A stretch of 17,447 bases of DNA from Vicinamibacteria bacterium (GTDB lineage Bacteria > Acidobacteriota > Vicinamibacteria > Vicinamibacterales > UBA2999), in contig JAICQE010000087.1 in the NCBI GenBank assembly GCA_025938035.1, forward strand, positions 1 through 17,447. Direction: 5' to 3'. The position numbers and the translations under genes are program-made. The notes below the pieces were generated by a model. That model saw only the letters and a program-made list of their open reading frames with translations, was not told where the DNA came from and made no database searches. Positions 1 to 6,843 of the stretch are shown in pieces (the first letter of the stretch is position 1; each line of letters begins with the position of its first letter).

Positions 1-249
1 ATCGATGTCGTCCAGCGTGAGCTGGACCGGCTCACCGACCCGGACGTCCCGCAGTTCGACCGCCAGGCGCGGCAGGAACTGGACGCGGGCGGCGCTGATG
101 CGCACCGGGTGGCCGAGCCACGCCGTCGCCTGCGCCTCGAGCGCCTGCCGGAAGCCGTCGCGCGCGAAGAACCAGTAGGCAGCGGCGGCGGTAAAGACGA
201 CGAGGAGGACTGCCACCCCCGCGATCAGCAGAACGAGTCGTCGAAGCAC
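1..249 (-). CDS. AsmA-like protein, N-terminal part (cut by window edge)
   Basis: The minus strand reads 83 codons from a GTG at 249 to the window edge without a stop. Residues about 4-28 form one hydrophobic helix (RRLVLLIAGVAVLLVV then a Tyr-Trp-Phe-Phe end). This is followed by a segment typical of AsmA/YhjG-type proteins: an amphipathic FRQALEAQATAWLGHPVRIS and then LPRLAVELRDVRVGEP. Known AsmA-like proteins are anchored in the inner membrane by one N-terminal helix and have a long periplasmic beta-groove domain linked to outer-membrane lipid transport or homeostasis. No good ribosome binding site is visible before the GTG, and the frame stays open further upstream through a small palindrome, so the start is uncertain. 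It diverges from the TerB-like gene. Confidence 0.7.
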   Translation of the reverse strand, partial: MLRRLVLLIAGVAVLLVVFTAAAAYWFFARDGFRQALEAQATAWLGHPVRISAARVQFLPRLAVELRDVRVGEPVQLTLDDID

Positions 250-298
250 GTCAGGAGAAGGTGCACCAAGTTCGTCAAAAAAACCAGTATCGTAATGT

Positions 299-312
299 CC
301 GCCTTTAGGCGG
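299..312. repeat. Small palindrome CCGCC-TTTA-GGCGG in divergent intergenic region
   Basis: Five-base perfect arms, CCGCC at 299-303 and GGCGG at 308-312, enclose TTTA in the 80-bp gap between the AsmA-like and TerB-like genes. It resembles the core of the hairpin at 2116-2133 (GCCGCC-TTCC-GGCGGC). The two could be copies of a REP-like interspersed element, or this one could be a regulatory hairpin. Two copies in one window are too few to decide. Confidence 0.35.
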
Positions 313-329
313 CCCCTCTACTTGCCCGC

Positions 330-854
330 ATGCCTCTGAAAACACTGCGTGGATGGATGCGCGTCGGCGAGCCGCAGGAGCGCGAGTTCGCGCCGCTCCG
401 CGAGACCCTCAATGCGCTCGATCAGCTCGAACCCGATCGCGCACGCTTTCTCGCCGCGTTCGCCTATCTCCTCGGGCGCGTCGCACACGCCGATCAACAC
501 GTTTCCGGGGAAGAGACCACGGCGATGGAAGCGCTCGTGACCGAGGAGGGACAGATCGCGGCGGATCAGGCGATGGTGGTCGTTCAATTAGCGAAGACGA
601 GCAACCTGCTCTTTGGCGGGACCGCCAACTTTCTCGTCGCGCGCGAGTTCTCGGCGATCGCGAGCTACGAGCAGAAGCTGGCGCTGATGCGGTGCCTCTT
701 TGCGGTATCAGCGACGGACGAGTCGATCTCGCTCGCCGAAGAAGCCGAGATTCACCGCATTGCCAAGGAGCTTGGCATCCAGCAGCCGGATCTGGTCGCG
801 CTGCGTGTGTCGCACAAACGCTACCTGCCCGGCGTATCCGATCGGCGCCCGTGA
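330..854 (+). CDS. TerB-family tellurite-resistance-like protein
   Basis: A 174-residue, largely alpha-helical protein starting at ATG 330. The central part (about 40-160) fits the TerB/DjlA-like fold: a helix LAAFAYLLGRVAHADQHVS followed by GEE, where the acidic A-D-x-H-V-S-x-E-E pattern is the usual metal-site signature. A second copy-like helix near 125-145 carries A-x-x-D-E-S-I-S-x-x-E. Family members appear in stress, tellurite and envelope-associated systems, but biochemical roles are poorly defined. There is no signal peptide or membrane helix, so it is probably cytoplasmic. No clear Shine-Dalgarno precedes the ATG. It converges on the gene ending at 863, with a shared hairpin over its stop codon. 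No other ter genes are visible, so a role in tellurite resistance should not be assumed. Confidence 0.75.
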   Translation: MPLKTLRGWMRVGEPQEREFAPLRETLNALDQLEPDRARFLAAFAYLLGRVAHADQHVSGEETTAMEALVTEEGQIAADQAMVVVQLAKTSNLLFGGTANFLVAREFSAIASYEQKLALMRCLFAVSATDESISLAEEAEIHRIAKELGIQQPDLVALRVSHKRYLPGVSDRRP

Positions 855-863
855 AAGGGCGCC
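844..863. terminator. Candidate bidirectional hairpin terminator between convergent genes
   Basis: A perfect 7-bp GC stem, GGCGCCC (844-850) and GGGCGCC (857-863), with a six-base loop GTGAAA. The TGA stop of the TerB-like gene (852-854) lies in the loop, and the stop of the minus-strand gene (863-865) lies at the stem edge. No U-tract follows on either side, so it is not a canonical intrinsic terminator. It could still end or buffer transcription for both genes. Confidence 0.45.
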
Positions 864-1663
864 TACAGCTCAGCGCAGTTGAGCGGCAGGATCTGGTCGA
901 ATGGCGCCAGCACCAGCGTCTGCTTCGGCACGGTCCATGGTGCCGTCAACACCTTCGAATCGTGGAGCGTCGCTTCGATCTCCAGCGTATTCCGGTCCAC
1001 TCGCCGGTACCGTTCGACAATCCGCAGCTGATCGGAGTGTGGGGACGCCCGGCCTTCCGCCCAGATCCACGTGTTGTCGGTGAAGTTCTTCGTTTCGACA
1101 ACGAAGTCGTCGCCCTCCCACCGCCCTACTGCATCGCCGCGAAATGACGGCGGCACCTCGGCACGATGGGCACGTCCGTCGGTCGGGACGAGACGGTAGC
1201 CGTGGAACGTCTCGGTCAGCATGACGATGAACTTCGGCGTCGACACGATCTGCGCGACGGCTCCGACGTCGAACATGCTGACGTTCAGCGTGCCGAACGC
1301 GGTGGGAATGCACTTGAGCGTCGGGTCGTCGTTGTCCGTCAGCTTCTTCGCAGCCGCGGCTGCCGACGGCGTATAGAGCCCAGTGAAGGTCGGCGGCGCC
1401 GGGCCGGCGCCTCGTCCACCACCGCGCCCGCGGCCCCCGCCGAAGCCGCGGCCGCCGACATCTCCTCCTGTCCACCACACGCCAGACAGGTCCGGCTTTC
1501 CATCGGTCATGCGCGGCGCTGGTTCGGCCGGTTTCCCGCTCGCCTGCGGCGCAGCCGCCGCTCCGCCTTGCTGCGCGGCCAGCGCGATGGGGCCGAGCGT
1601 CAATGCGAACAAGGCAGCGCTGATGAAGGCAGTGACGCTGAAGTGCGGCTTCATGGCGATCAC
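863..1663 (-). CDS. Exported Gly/Arg-rich protein of unknown function
   Basis: About 263-266 residues. It begins at GTG 1663, which overlaps the upstream TGA (1660-1662), or at ATG 1654. A GGAG at 1668-1671 lies 4 bases from the GTG and 13 from the ATG, so translational coupling is likely. The signal peptide is clear: MKPHFSVTAFISAALFALT followed by a stretch ending in ALAAQ. An Ala/Gly/Pro stretch leads to TDGKPDLSGVWW, a motif I know from many uncharacterised acidobacterial exported proteins. Next comes a Gly/Arg low-complexity run at about residues 69-90 (GGRGFGGGRGRGGGRGAG). The C-terminal half has the recurrent WEGDDFVVETKNF and SDQLRIVERY segments. Function is unknown. It is the last gene of the TonB-receptor operon, which argues for an envelope role. 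Confidence 0.75.
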   Translation of the reverse strand: MIAMKPHFSVTAFISAALFALTLGPIALAAQQGGAAAAPQASGKPAEPAPRMTDGKPDLSGVWWTGGDVGGRGFGGGRGRGGGRGAGPAPPTFTGLYTPSAAAAAKKLTDNDDPTLKCIPTAFGTLNVSMFDVGAVAQIVSTPKFIVMLTETFHGYRLVPTDGRAHRAEVPPSFRGDAVGRWEGDDFVVETKNFTDNTWIWAEGRASPHSDQLRIVERYRRVDRNTLEIEATLHDSKVLTAPWTVPKQTLVLAPFDQILPLNCAEL

Positions 1664-2064
1664 TTTGCTCCAGGGCTTTCCTGCGGACCGAACATGCCGT
1701 AGGTCTTTCCATCCGCGGTCGTCAGCCGCTGCAGCATGCCTACCTTCTGTTTATCGCGTGCGGGGAAACCGGTAATCGTCACCACCGTGCCCGACGGCAA
1801 CTCCGCGGCCTTGTAGCCGTTGCGAATCATGCCGCTTGGCGTGCCGGCTTCGAACGACCAGCGGGACATCGAGCCGTCCGGTTCCTTGACGTCGAGAAAG
1901 AACCACGAATGCGGGTTCGTCAGCCGCACGTTCACCAGCGTGCCCTGAATGGTGATCGGCTTCTGCATGTCGTAGTGAGCCGCGAACGAGTGATGCGCCA
2001 TCAGCGGTGCCGCGGCGCTCGCGGACAGCATCAGCGCAAGGAACACATAGTGTGGTCGCTTCAT
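1660..2064 (-). CDS. DUF6152-family exported protein
   Basis: The ATG at 2064 is preceded by AGAGG (2071-2075) at six-base spacing, giving 134 residues. A signal peptide (MKRPHYVFLALMLSASAAA) ends just before AHHSFAAHYD, the mature N-terminus that characterises this family. The body has ITIQGTLVNVRLTNPHSWFF and a V-x-I-T-G-F-P-A-R segment, as expected of a small beta-rich domain. The His-rich start (HHSFAAH) could bind metal, which is inference. The function of DUF6152 is not established. The stop overlaps the start of the downstream gene (GTGA), so the pair is translationally coupled, and it belongs to the same operon as the TonB receptor. Confidence 0.85.
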   Translation of the reverse strand: MKRPHYVFLALMLSASAAAPLMAHHSFAAHYDMQKPITIQGTLVNVRLTNPHSWFFLDVKEPDGSMSRWSFEAGTPSGMIRNGYKAAELPSGTVVTITGFPARDKQKVGMLQRLTTADGKTYGMFGPQESPGAK

Positions 2065-2115
2065 GGCCAACCTCTGCTCGCGCTGATGATCCTCGGATTG
2101 GGACCGGATGTCGAG

Positions 2116-2133
2116 TGCCGCCTTCCGGCGGCA
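2116..2133 (-). repeat. Stem-loop between operon genes (GGAA tetraloop on minus strand)
   Basis: Perfect 7-bp arms TGCCGCC (2116-2122) and GGCGGCA (2127-2133) enclose four bases. On the minus-strand transcript the loop is GGAA, a GNRA-type tetraloop, which makes a stable hairpin. It lies in the 75-bp gap between the membrane protein gene and the DUF6152 gene. No U-tract follows. It may be an mRNA-processing or stability element, a weak attenuator, or a copy of an interspersed palindromic repeat related to the one at 299-312. Confidence 0.5.
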
Positions 2134-2139
2134 GCCCTT

Positions 2140-2556
2140 TCAACGCCCCGGATGGCGATAGGCGTAGGTCAGGCCGATGGCGCCAAGGAGTGCCATGGTT
2201 CCGGGGGCGAGCACCGGCGTGGCCCCTTTCATCGACTCCCAGAACAGGTGAAAACCCGAGGCGCCCGGCTGCAGTTCGAGCTCGAACTCGACGTTGCCCT
2301 GATAGTGCAGGGCAAGGCCCGCCACCCCGCTCGCGATGAACGCCATCATGGCGAGCTGGAAGAGCCTGACCCCGGCCGTGGACGGCCGGACGGTCAGCAC
2401 AGCAAGCACGACGCACGCGATGGCAATGAGCACCAGCGGCGCCTTCTGCCATGCGTCCTCGGTGTGCTCGAGGAGCACCAGCTCCGCGGCCGTGCCGACG
2501 GAGCCAAACAGGAAGAGTGCAGCGAGCACTCGGCGGAGGAACGCAGCGTCGGGCAT
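2140..2556 (-). CDS. Four-helix membrane protein of unknown function
   Basis: 138 residues starting at ATG 2556, 23 bases after the stop of the helix-hairpin-helix gene. Four hydrophobic segments are visible: around residues 8-29, 40-56 (PLVLIAIACVVLAVLTV), 65-84 (LFQLAMMAFIASGVAGLAL) and 115-132 (LAPGTMALLGAIGLTYAY). The first loop holds AELVLLEHTEDAWQKAP, and a conserved-looking His-Tyr follows helix three. I do not recognise a named domain. It probably sits in the inner membrane and works with its operon neighbours, whose products are all exported or envelope-located. No strong Shine-Dalgarno is visible, so it may depend on transcriptional and translational linkage to the gene before it. 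Confidence 0.75.
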   Translation of the reverse strand: MPDAAFLRRVLAALFLFGSVGTAAELVLLEHTEDAWQKAPLVLIAIACVVLAVLTVRPSTAGVRLFQLAMMAFIASGVAGLALHYQGNVEFELELQPGASGFHLFWESMKGATPVLAPGTMALLGAIGLTYAYRHPGR

Positions 2557-2579
2557 CGTGGCGGAGACTCGGTGCGCGC

Positions 2580-3215
2580 TCAGTTCAACGTGACGTAGCG
2601 CTCGAGCCGGGCCACTTCCTTCTCGTCGACGTACTTGCCGATCTCGCGCCTGAACTGCTGGATCGCCTTGTAGGGCCGGTATTCCTTGAACTCGCCGAGC
2701 ATCCGCTGCCCCATTCCGGGAATGCTGAGAATGTCCGCGTCGCTTGCCGTGTTGAGGTTGACGGGAACGAACACGTACTGCTCGAGGCGGTCGAGTTCCT
2801 TGTCGTCAACGTACTTGCCGATCTCGCGCCGGAACTGAGCCAGCGCTCGATAGGGTCTGTATTCCTTGAACTCGCCGAGCATCCGTTTCCCCAGGCCGGG
2901 GATCAGCATGATTTCAGCGTCCGATGCCGTGTTGAGGTTGATCTGCACGAACAACCGGCGATAGATCTCCGGCCGCTTCTCGGCGGGGATCGACGGCGCG
3001 AGCAGCGCGTCGAGATCCGTCATCTGCAGAAACGGCCGACGCGTCATGATGGTCTTCACGATCGCCGGCGTCAGGCCGGGTACCGAGAGCAGCTGCTTCT
3101 CGGCAGCGGTGTTGACGTCCAGCACGTCACCGCGCCGGCCTGCCTGGGCGTGGAGACCTGCGGGGACGAGAAATACGAGGGCGAGAACAGCGGAGACAAC
3201 TTTCAGACGATTCAT
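2580..3215 (-). CDS. Exported triple helix-hairpin-helix (ComEA-like) protein
   Basis: The ATG at 3215 is chosen over the GTG at 3221 because AGGAG (3221-3225) lies five bases before it and overlaps the GTG. The product has 211 residues. A signal peptide (MNRLKVVSAVLALVFLVPAG, then LHAQA) is followed by three helix-hairpin-helix units, each opening with a V/I-x-x-N-T-A motif: VLDVNTAAEKQLLSVPGL, INLNTASDAEIMLIPGLG and VNLNTASDADILSIPGMG. Units two and three come from a tandem DNA duplication of about 180 bp. HhH units of this kind bind DNA non-specifically in ComEA and related proteins. Here the partner is unknown. Its place directly after a TonB receptor gene is unusual for a competence protein. 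Confidence 0.85.
   Translation of the reverse strand: MNRLKVVSAVLALVFLVPAGLHAQAGRRGDVLDVNTAAEKQLLSVPGLTPAIVKTIMTRRPFLQMTDLDALLAPSIPAEKRPEIYRRLFVQINLNTASDAEIMLIPGLGKRMLGEFKEYRPYRALAQFRREIGKYVDDKELDRLEQYVFVPVNLNTASDADILSIPGMGQRMLGEFKEYRPYKAIQQFRREIGKYVDEKEVARLERYVTLN
2590..2950 (-). repeat. Tandem ~180-bp repeat inside the HhH gene
   Basis: Two copies with a 180-bp period can be aligned by eye: 2581-2760 against 2761-2940. The strongest blocks are 2641-2650 with 2821-2830, 2681-2705 with 2861-2885, and 2751-2760 with 2931-2940. Each unit encodes about 60 residues, including EFKEYRPY, QFRREIGKYVD and NLNTASDA. It is an internal protein-domain duplication in frame, recent enough to be visible at DNA level. 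Confidence 0.8.
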
Positions 3216-3220
3216 GGTCA

Positions 3221-3225
3221 CTCCT
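3221..3225 (-). promoter_or_regulatory. Ribosome binding site AGGAG for the HhH gene
   Basis: AGGAG on the minus strand, five bases before ATG 3215. It overlaps the TAG stop of the TonB receptor gene (3224-3226), so the two genes are tightly coupled. It also rules out the overlapping GTG at 3221 as the main start. Confidence 0.7.
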
Positions 3226-5614
3226 AGAATCTGAGCCGGACACCCGCCTGAACCAGCCGCGGACTGCCAGGGAGAATCCCGCGCGTGCGATCCACTATGT
3301 ACAGCTTATCGAACAGATTCTTCGCGGTCACGAAAAGCGTCGTCTGCCGAAGCGTGTAGTTCAGAGCGAGGTTCCAGACGGTGTGGCTGCCGATCAGGCC
3401 GCGCTGTCCGTCCGCGGTCGACTGCACGGTATTGAGATCGTCGGTAAATTGATCGCTCGTGGTCACGGCCTCGATGCGCCCGTCGAAGGCCGCGTAGGAG
3501 TAGCCGGCGCCGATGACGGCGACCTGCTCGGGCGCGTACGGCAGACGGTTTCCACTGACGCTCACGCTGCCAAAGCCCGAGATGTTGCTGAACCTGGCGC
3601 CGGTGAACTTCGAGACCGGCAGGTAGGTGTACGACACGCGGACGTAGAGGTCGTGAGCGGAGCGCGTGATGGGTGCACTGTCCACCTGCGCTCTGAGCTC
3701 CAGACCCTGATGGAGCGTGGCGCCGCCGTTCGTCAGCGTGGCGCCGACGCCGCCGGCGAGGCTGGCCGGAACAATCTGGTTCTCGTAATCCATTCGGAAC
3801 ACCGTGGCGTCGACGCTCACGCCGGGCCGAAGCGTGCTGCGAACGCCGGCCTCGTAGTTCCAGCTCAGTTCGGGATCGAGGTCGAGAACGCCGCCGGCGT
3901 TCGAGATGATGTCCTCGGTGCGTGGCGGAGCGAAGCCACGGTGCACGCCGGCGAACAGGGTCACCTGCTCCCCCGTCGTGTGCGAGACGCCGATCCCCGG
4001 AATGACACGCGTCAGCTCCGTGTCACCGGTCACGCCGGTGCCGGCATTGGCCAGCCGGTTCGTACGTTCATACTTGACGTGCTCGAGCCGCACGCCCGGG
4101 GTGACCGTCCACCCACCGAACAGGAACCGGTTCTGCACGAACCCGGCATAGGCAGAGTTCTGTCGAACGTTGCTCTCGACGAGCACGCCCGTCCGGGCGG
4201 CCGGGGAATCGCCGTTCTGCTGCAGGCGATCCTGGTTTTCGAAGTGCGCGCGCACGCCGACGTCCGTTTCGCTGGCGACCCCAAACGTGCGGTGATACAT
4301 GGTGACGCGCGGCTCGACGCCCCACGCGTAGTATTCGCGCAGGCGCCCTTCGTTGCCGCAGGTCGTGTTCAGGTTGGCCATCCCGCCGCACACCGGATCG
4401 GCCGAGTCGTTGGGCCGCTGCCCGGAGTTGCTCGACTGACGCCACCAGTGCCGGCGGAATGAGCTCCAGTACACCGTGCTGGTCATGGCGGCGTTGCCGC
4501 TCATGGCGAACGCATGGGTCGCCGAGGCGCCGTAGCGGTCGGCGTAGAAAAAGTCGTTGCCGAATGGATTCGCGCGCGGGTCCGCCGTGTATTCGTCCAG
4601 TCGCAGCCCCGAATAGGTGACGTTCGAATCTTCGCTGTAGTAGTTGCCGCGGAACGTCCACGTCTGGCTCGCGCCGACACCCTGCACGACCTTCCCGTTG
4701 ACGTCGTTCAGCCTGAAGTCCAGATTCTCGCGGGAGCCGTCTCCCTGCTTCCGCATGTAATCGAACAGGAATCCGGTTCGCGCGACCGTGGCCCCGTACG
4801 AACCGTGGCCGTTGAAGTAGTCGCGATTCCCGCCGGTCAGCGTCAGCGAGCCGGATGGCTGGATGGGGGGTCTCGGAGTCAGGTAGTTGACGGCGCCGCC
4901 GACAGTTTGCGGTCCGTAGGCGATCTGCGCGCCACCTTTGAGGACCTCGAGCCGCTCGAAGCGGTCGATCGGCGGGTGGTAGTACGAAGCGTTGTCGCCG
5001 TACGGCGCGTAGGTCAACGGAATGCCGTCCTCCATCAGGAGAACCTTCGTCGAGCGGGTCGGATTCAGGCCGCGAATGCCGATGTTCGGCCGCAGGCCGA
5101 ACCCTTCCTCGTCCCGAACATGCAGGCCCGCCACCTTGCGGAGCGCCTCGCTCGTCGTCATGACGGCGCTGTCTTCCAGCGTCTCGCGGTCGACGACGGC
5201 CACCGAACCCGGAATGCGGCGCAGCCGCTCGTGACTGCCGGCGATTTCGCCGGTCACGACGACCTCCTCAGTCAGGTTGCCGACCCGCAGTTGAAAGCGG
5301 ACGCGGGTCTCGCCGCTCCGGAGCGCCACCCGCTGCACGGCGGCGACGAAACCTGCGCTCGTTGCGCTCACCTCGTAGTCGCCCGGCTGCAGTTGGTCGA
5401 TGGAGAACGCGCCTTGCGCATTGGCGGTGACGCTTCGCTCGATGCCGCTCGACAGCCGGCGGACGGTGATGGACGCCTGCGGCACCGCGGCGCCCGTCTG
5501 ATCGAAAACCTGGCCGATCAGGAACGCCCCGCGTGCGTCCACCTGCGCATCCGCCGATCCCGCGGCAACGGTCAGGAGAACAGTAATCGCCAGAAAGGTC
5601 CGAACCCTCAACAT
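3224..5614 (-). CDS. TonB-dependent outer-membrane receptor, FecA-like
   Basis: The start is ATG 5614, preceded by GGAG (5621-5624) at six-base spacing; the open frame continues upstream to 5686 but without a signal peptide at its front. The product has 796 residues. A signal peptide (MLRVRTFLAITVLLTVAAG, cleaved after SADAQ) precedes a carboxypeptidase-regulatory-like beta domain (about 34-112, with GQVFDQTGAAVPQASITV). The linker TEEVVVTGE is at about 115-123 and the plug at about 130-246, with NIGIRGLNPTRSTKVLLMED, DGIPLTYAPYGD and YGPQTVGGAVNY. The beta-barrel runs to a terminal Arg-Leu-Arg-Phe, the usual C-terminal aromatic barrel signal. The plug wording is close to FecA, a ferric-citrate receptor, but the substrate cannot be read from the sequence. 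It heads a five-gene operon and has a palindromic operator candidate upstream. Confidence 0.93.
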   Translation of the reverse strand: MLRVRTFLAITVLLTVAAGSADAQVDARGAFLIGQVFDQTGAAVPQASITVRRLSSGIERSVTANAQGAFSIDQLQPGDYEVSATSAGFVAAVQRVALRSGETRVRFQLRVGNLTEEVVVTGEIAGSHERLRRIPGSVAVVDRETLEDSAVMTTSEALRKVAGLHVRDEEGFGLRPNIGIRGLNPTRSTKVLLMEDGIPLTYAPYGDNASYYHPPIDRFERLEVLKGGAQIAYGPQTVGGAVNYLTPRPPIQPSGSLTLTGGNRDYFNGHGSYGATVARTGFLFDYMRKQGDGSRENLDFRLNDVNGKVVQGVGASQTWTFRGNYYSEDSNVTYSGLRLDEYTADPRANPFGNDFFYADRYGASATHAFAMSGNAAMTSTVYWSSFRRHWWRQSSNSGQRPNDSADPVCGGMANLNTTCGNEGRLREYYAWGVEPRVTMYHRTFGVASETDVGVRAHFENQDRLQQNGDSPAARTGVLVESNVRQNSAYAGFVQNRFLFGGWTVTPGVRLEHVKYERTNRLANAGTGVTGDTELTRVIPGIGVSHTTGEQVTLFAGVHRGFAPPRTEDIISNAGGVLDLDPELSWNYEAGVRSTLRPGVSVDATVFRMDYENQIVPASLAGGVGATLTNGGATLHQGLELRAQVDSAPITRSAHDLYVRVSYTYLPVSKFTGARFSNISGFGSVSVSGNRLPYAPEQVAVIGAGYSYAAFDGRIEAVTTSDQFTDDLNTVQSTADGQRGLIGSHTVWNLALNYTLRQTTLFVTAKNLFDKLYIVDRTRGILPGSPRLVQAGVRLRF

Positions 5615-5628
5615 GCAACGCTCCGTAG

Positions 5629-5643
5629 TGAGACTAAGTCTCA
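5629..5643. promoter_or_regulatory. 15-bp palindrome with Fur-type 7-1-7 geometry, candidate operator
   Basis: TGAGACT-A-AGTCTCA has perfect 7-bp arms around one base. It ends 15 bases before the TonB receptor ATG, just upstream of its ribosome binding site. It has exactly the 7-1-7 layout of Fur-family boxes (TGATAATNATTATCA) and agrees at 10 of 14 arm positions by my count, differing at the same two positions in each arm. A Fur-family regulator is therefore plausible, but another dimeric repressor would fit too. Confidence 0.55.
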
Positions 5644-5656
5644 ATGTAAAGATTGG

Positions 5657-5686
5657 ACGATATCTCGGACCAATTCGGTCGGTCAA
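5657..5686 (-). promoter_or_regulatory. Candidate sigma-70-type promoter of the TonB operon
   Basis: On the minus strand TTGACC (5681-5686, five of six to the -35 consensus) and TATCGT (5657-5662, four of six to the -10 consensus) are separated by 18 bases. Transcription would begin near 5650, placing the 15-bp palindrome immediately downstream of the start. That is a good position for repression. Prediction by eye only. Confidence 0.4.
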
Positions 5687-5731
5687 GGGGGATCGATGGC
5701 GAAGGGTGAGCCTGAGGCAAGATGAGCGTTC

Positions 5732-6808
5732 ATGCTCTATGAGGTCTTGCCGGACCCGCGCGCGCTAGTCGCGAAGCAGGGCGGGTCTACCGTCCAGGTG
5801 CTGCAGATACACCGGCCGCTCCCGGACAGCGTTCCAATCGGGCATTTCTCCGCCGGCGGAGCCGAGGTCGTCGACGAGATCGTCAGCCGAACCGCGTACC
5901 TCGACCTGCTCCAGCAGGCGTGTGCCAGGCTTGGCAACGGACTGGAAGTCCGCTTCTTCGATCACGACTTCGGGGAATTCGACGCGTCCGTACTGGACCA
6001 CCTGGACGAGATTCGGTGCCTCTCGCTCGACGGCCTGGAGAGCGTTCGTCATCCGGAAGCGGTCGGACGATTACCGAAACTCACCGTCCTGCGTTTCGGT
6101 CCGCGCCGGATCGACAACGCCAGGATCCTCGGCGCGATCGGCGTTCACCGGCTCGAGCATTTCACGCTGGCATCGACTCCCACCCCGGCACTCGACTTTG
6201 CCGCCCTGGGCGACGCGCGCTCGATGCGTTCGCTGCGCCTCCTCGGCCACGGGAAGAACACCGAGGCAGTCGGCCGTCTCACCTCGCTCGAAGAACTGGC
6301 GTTACAGCCCTCATCGAAGTTCTCGCTCGAATTCGTCAATGGTATGGTCTCGCTCGAGACGCTGAAGCTGGTGCTGGGAAACGCAAGATCGATCGGCGCC
6401 ATCGAGGCGCTTCCAGCGCTCACAGATCTCTCGTTCCGGGAGGTTCGCAACCTCGAGGATCTCGGCAATCTCGAACGCTTTCCGCGCCTGCGGCGGCTCC
6501 TTGTGAGCGATCAGCCACGGATCACTGAATTGCAGGTCGGGCGTCGCAACGCCGCGCTCGAGCACATCTACCTGTACAGCGTTCCGCGGTTAGAGACGTT
6601 GAAGGGTTTTTCCGAGCTTCCTACCGTGAAGAGCTTTTTCGTCTATGACGGCCGTCTCGAGCCGCCATGGTCCGAGCTCCCTGCAACGCTCACGCATTTG
6701 CAGCTGATGACGAAGGCGATAAAAGGCCGCGACGCACACAACGCGCGGGTGCGTGCGAAAGGGCTGATCCCGGAGGTCCATCCCGTCTCGCAGTTCTTCT
6801 ACAAATAG
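5732..6808 (+). CDS. Leucine-rich-repeat-like protein
   Basis: 358 residues from ATG 5732; an in-frame stop at 5723-5725 limits any earlier start. There is no signal peptide or membrane helix. From about residue 95 to 330 the chain is built of irregular repeats of roughly 20-24 residues with L-x-x-L-x-L spacing, for example [65 protein letters not shown] and [16 protein letters not shown]. This fits a curved leucine-rich-repeat solenoid, a protein-interaction fold. The first 90 residues are different and unrecognised. Bacterial LRR proteins of this kind have no single known role. The next gene begins about 35 bases downstream on the same strand, so the two may be co-transcribed. Confidence 0.75.
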   Translation: MLYEVLPDPRALVAKQGGSTVQVLQIHRPLPDSVPIGHFSAGGAEVVDEIVSRTAYLDLLQQACARLGNGLEVRFFDHDFGEFDASVLDHLDEIRCLSLDGLESVRHPEAVGRLPKLTVLRFGPRRIDNARILGAIGVHRLEHFTLASTPTPALDFAALGDARSMRSLRLLGHGKNTEAVGRLTSLEELALQPSSKFSLEFVNGMVSLETLKLVLGNARSIGAIEALPALTDLSFREVRNLEDLGNLERFPRLRRLLVSDQPRITELQVGRRNAALEHIYLYSVPRLETLKGFSELPTVKSFFVYDGRLEPPWSELPATLTHLQLMTKAIKGRDAHNARVRAKGLIPEVHPVSQFFYK

Positions 6809-6843
6809 AAGATTTCAGGTTTGACGGAGAATACTCGTCGTCA

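Noticed and set aside
250..350. In-frame upstream extension of the AsmA-like gene across the palindrome (peptide with GPPKGGHYDTGFF)
   Set aside because: No family AsmA protein I know begins this way and the membrane helix would no longer be N-terminal. More likely the translation of an intergenic element.
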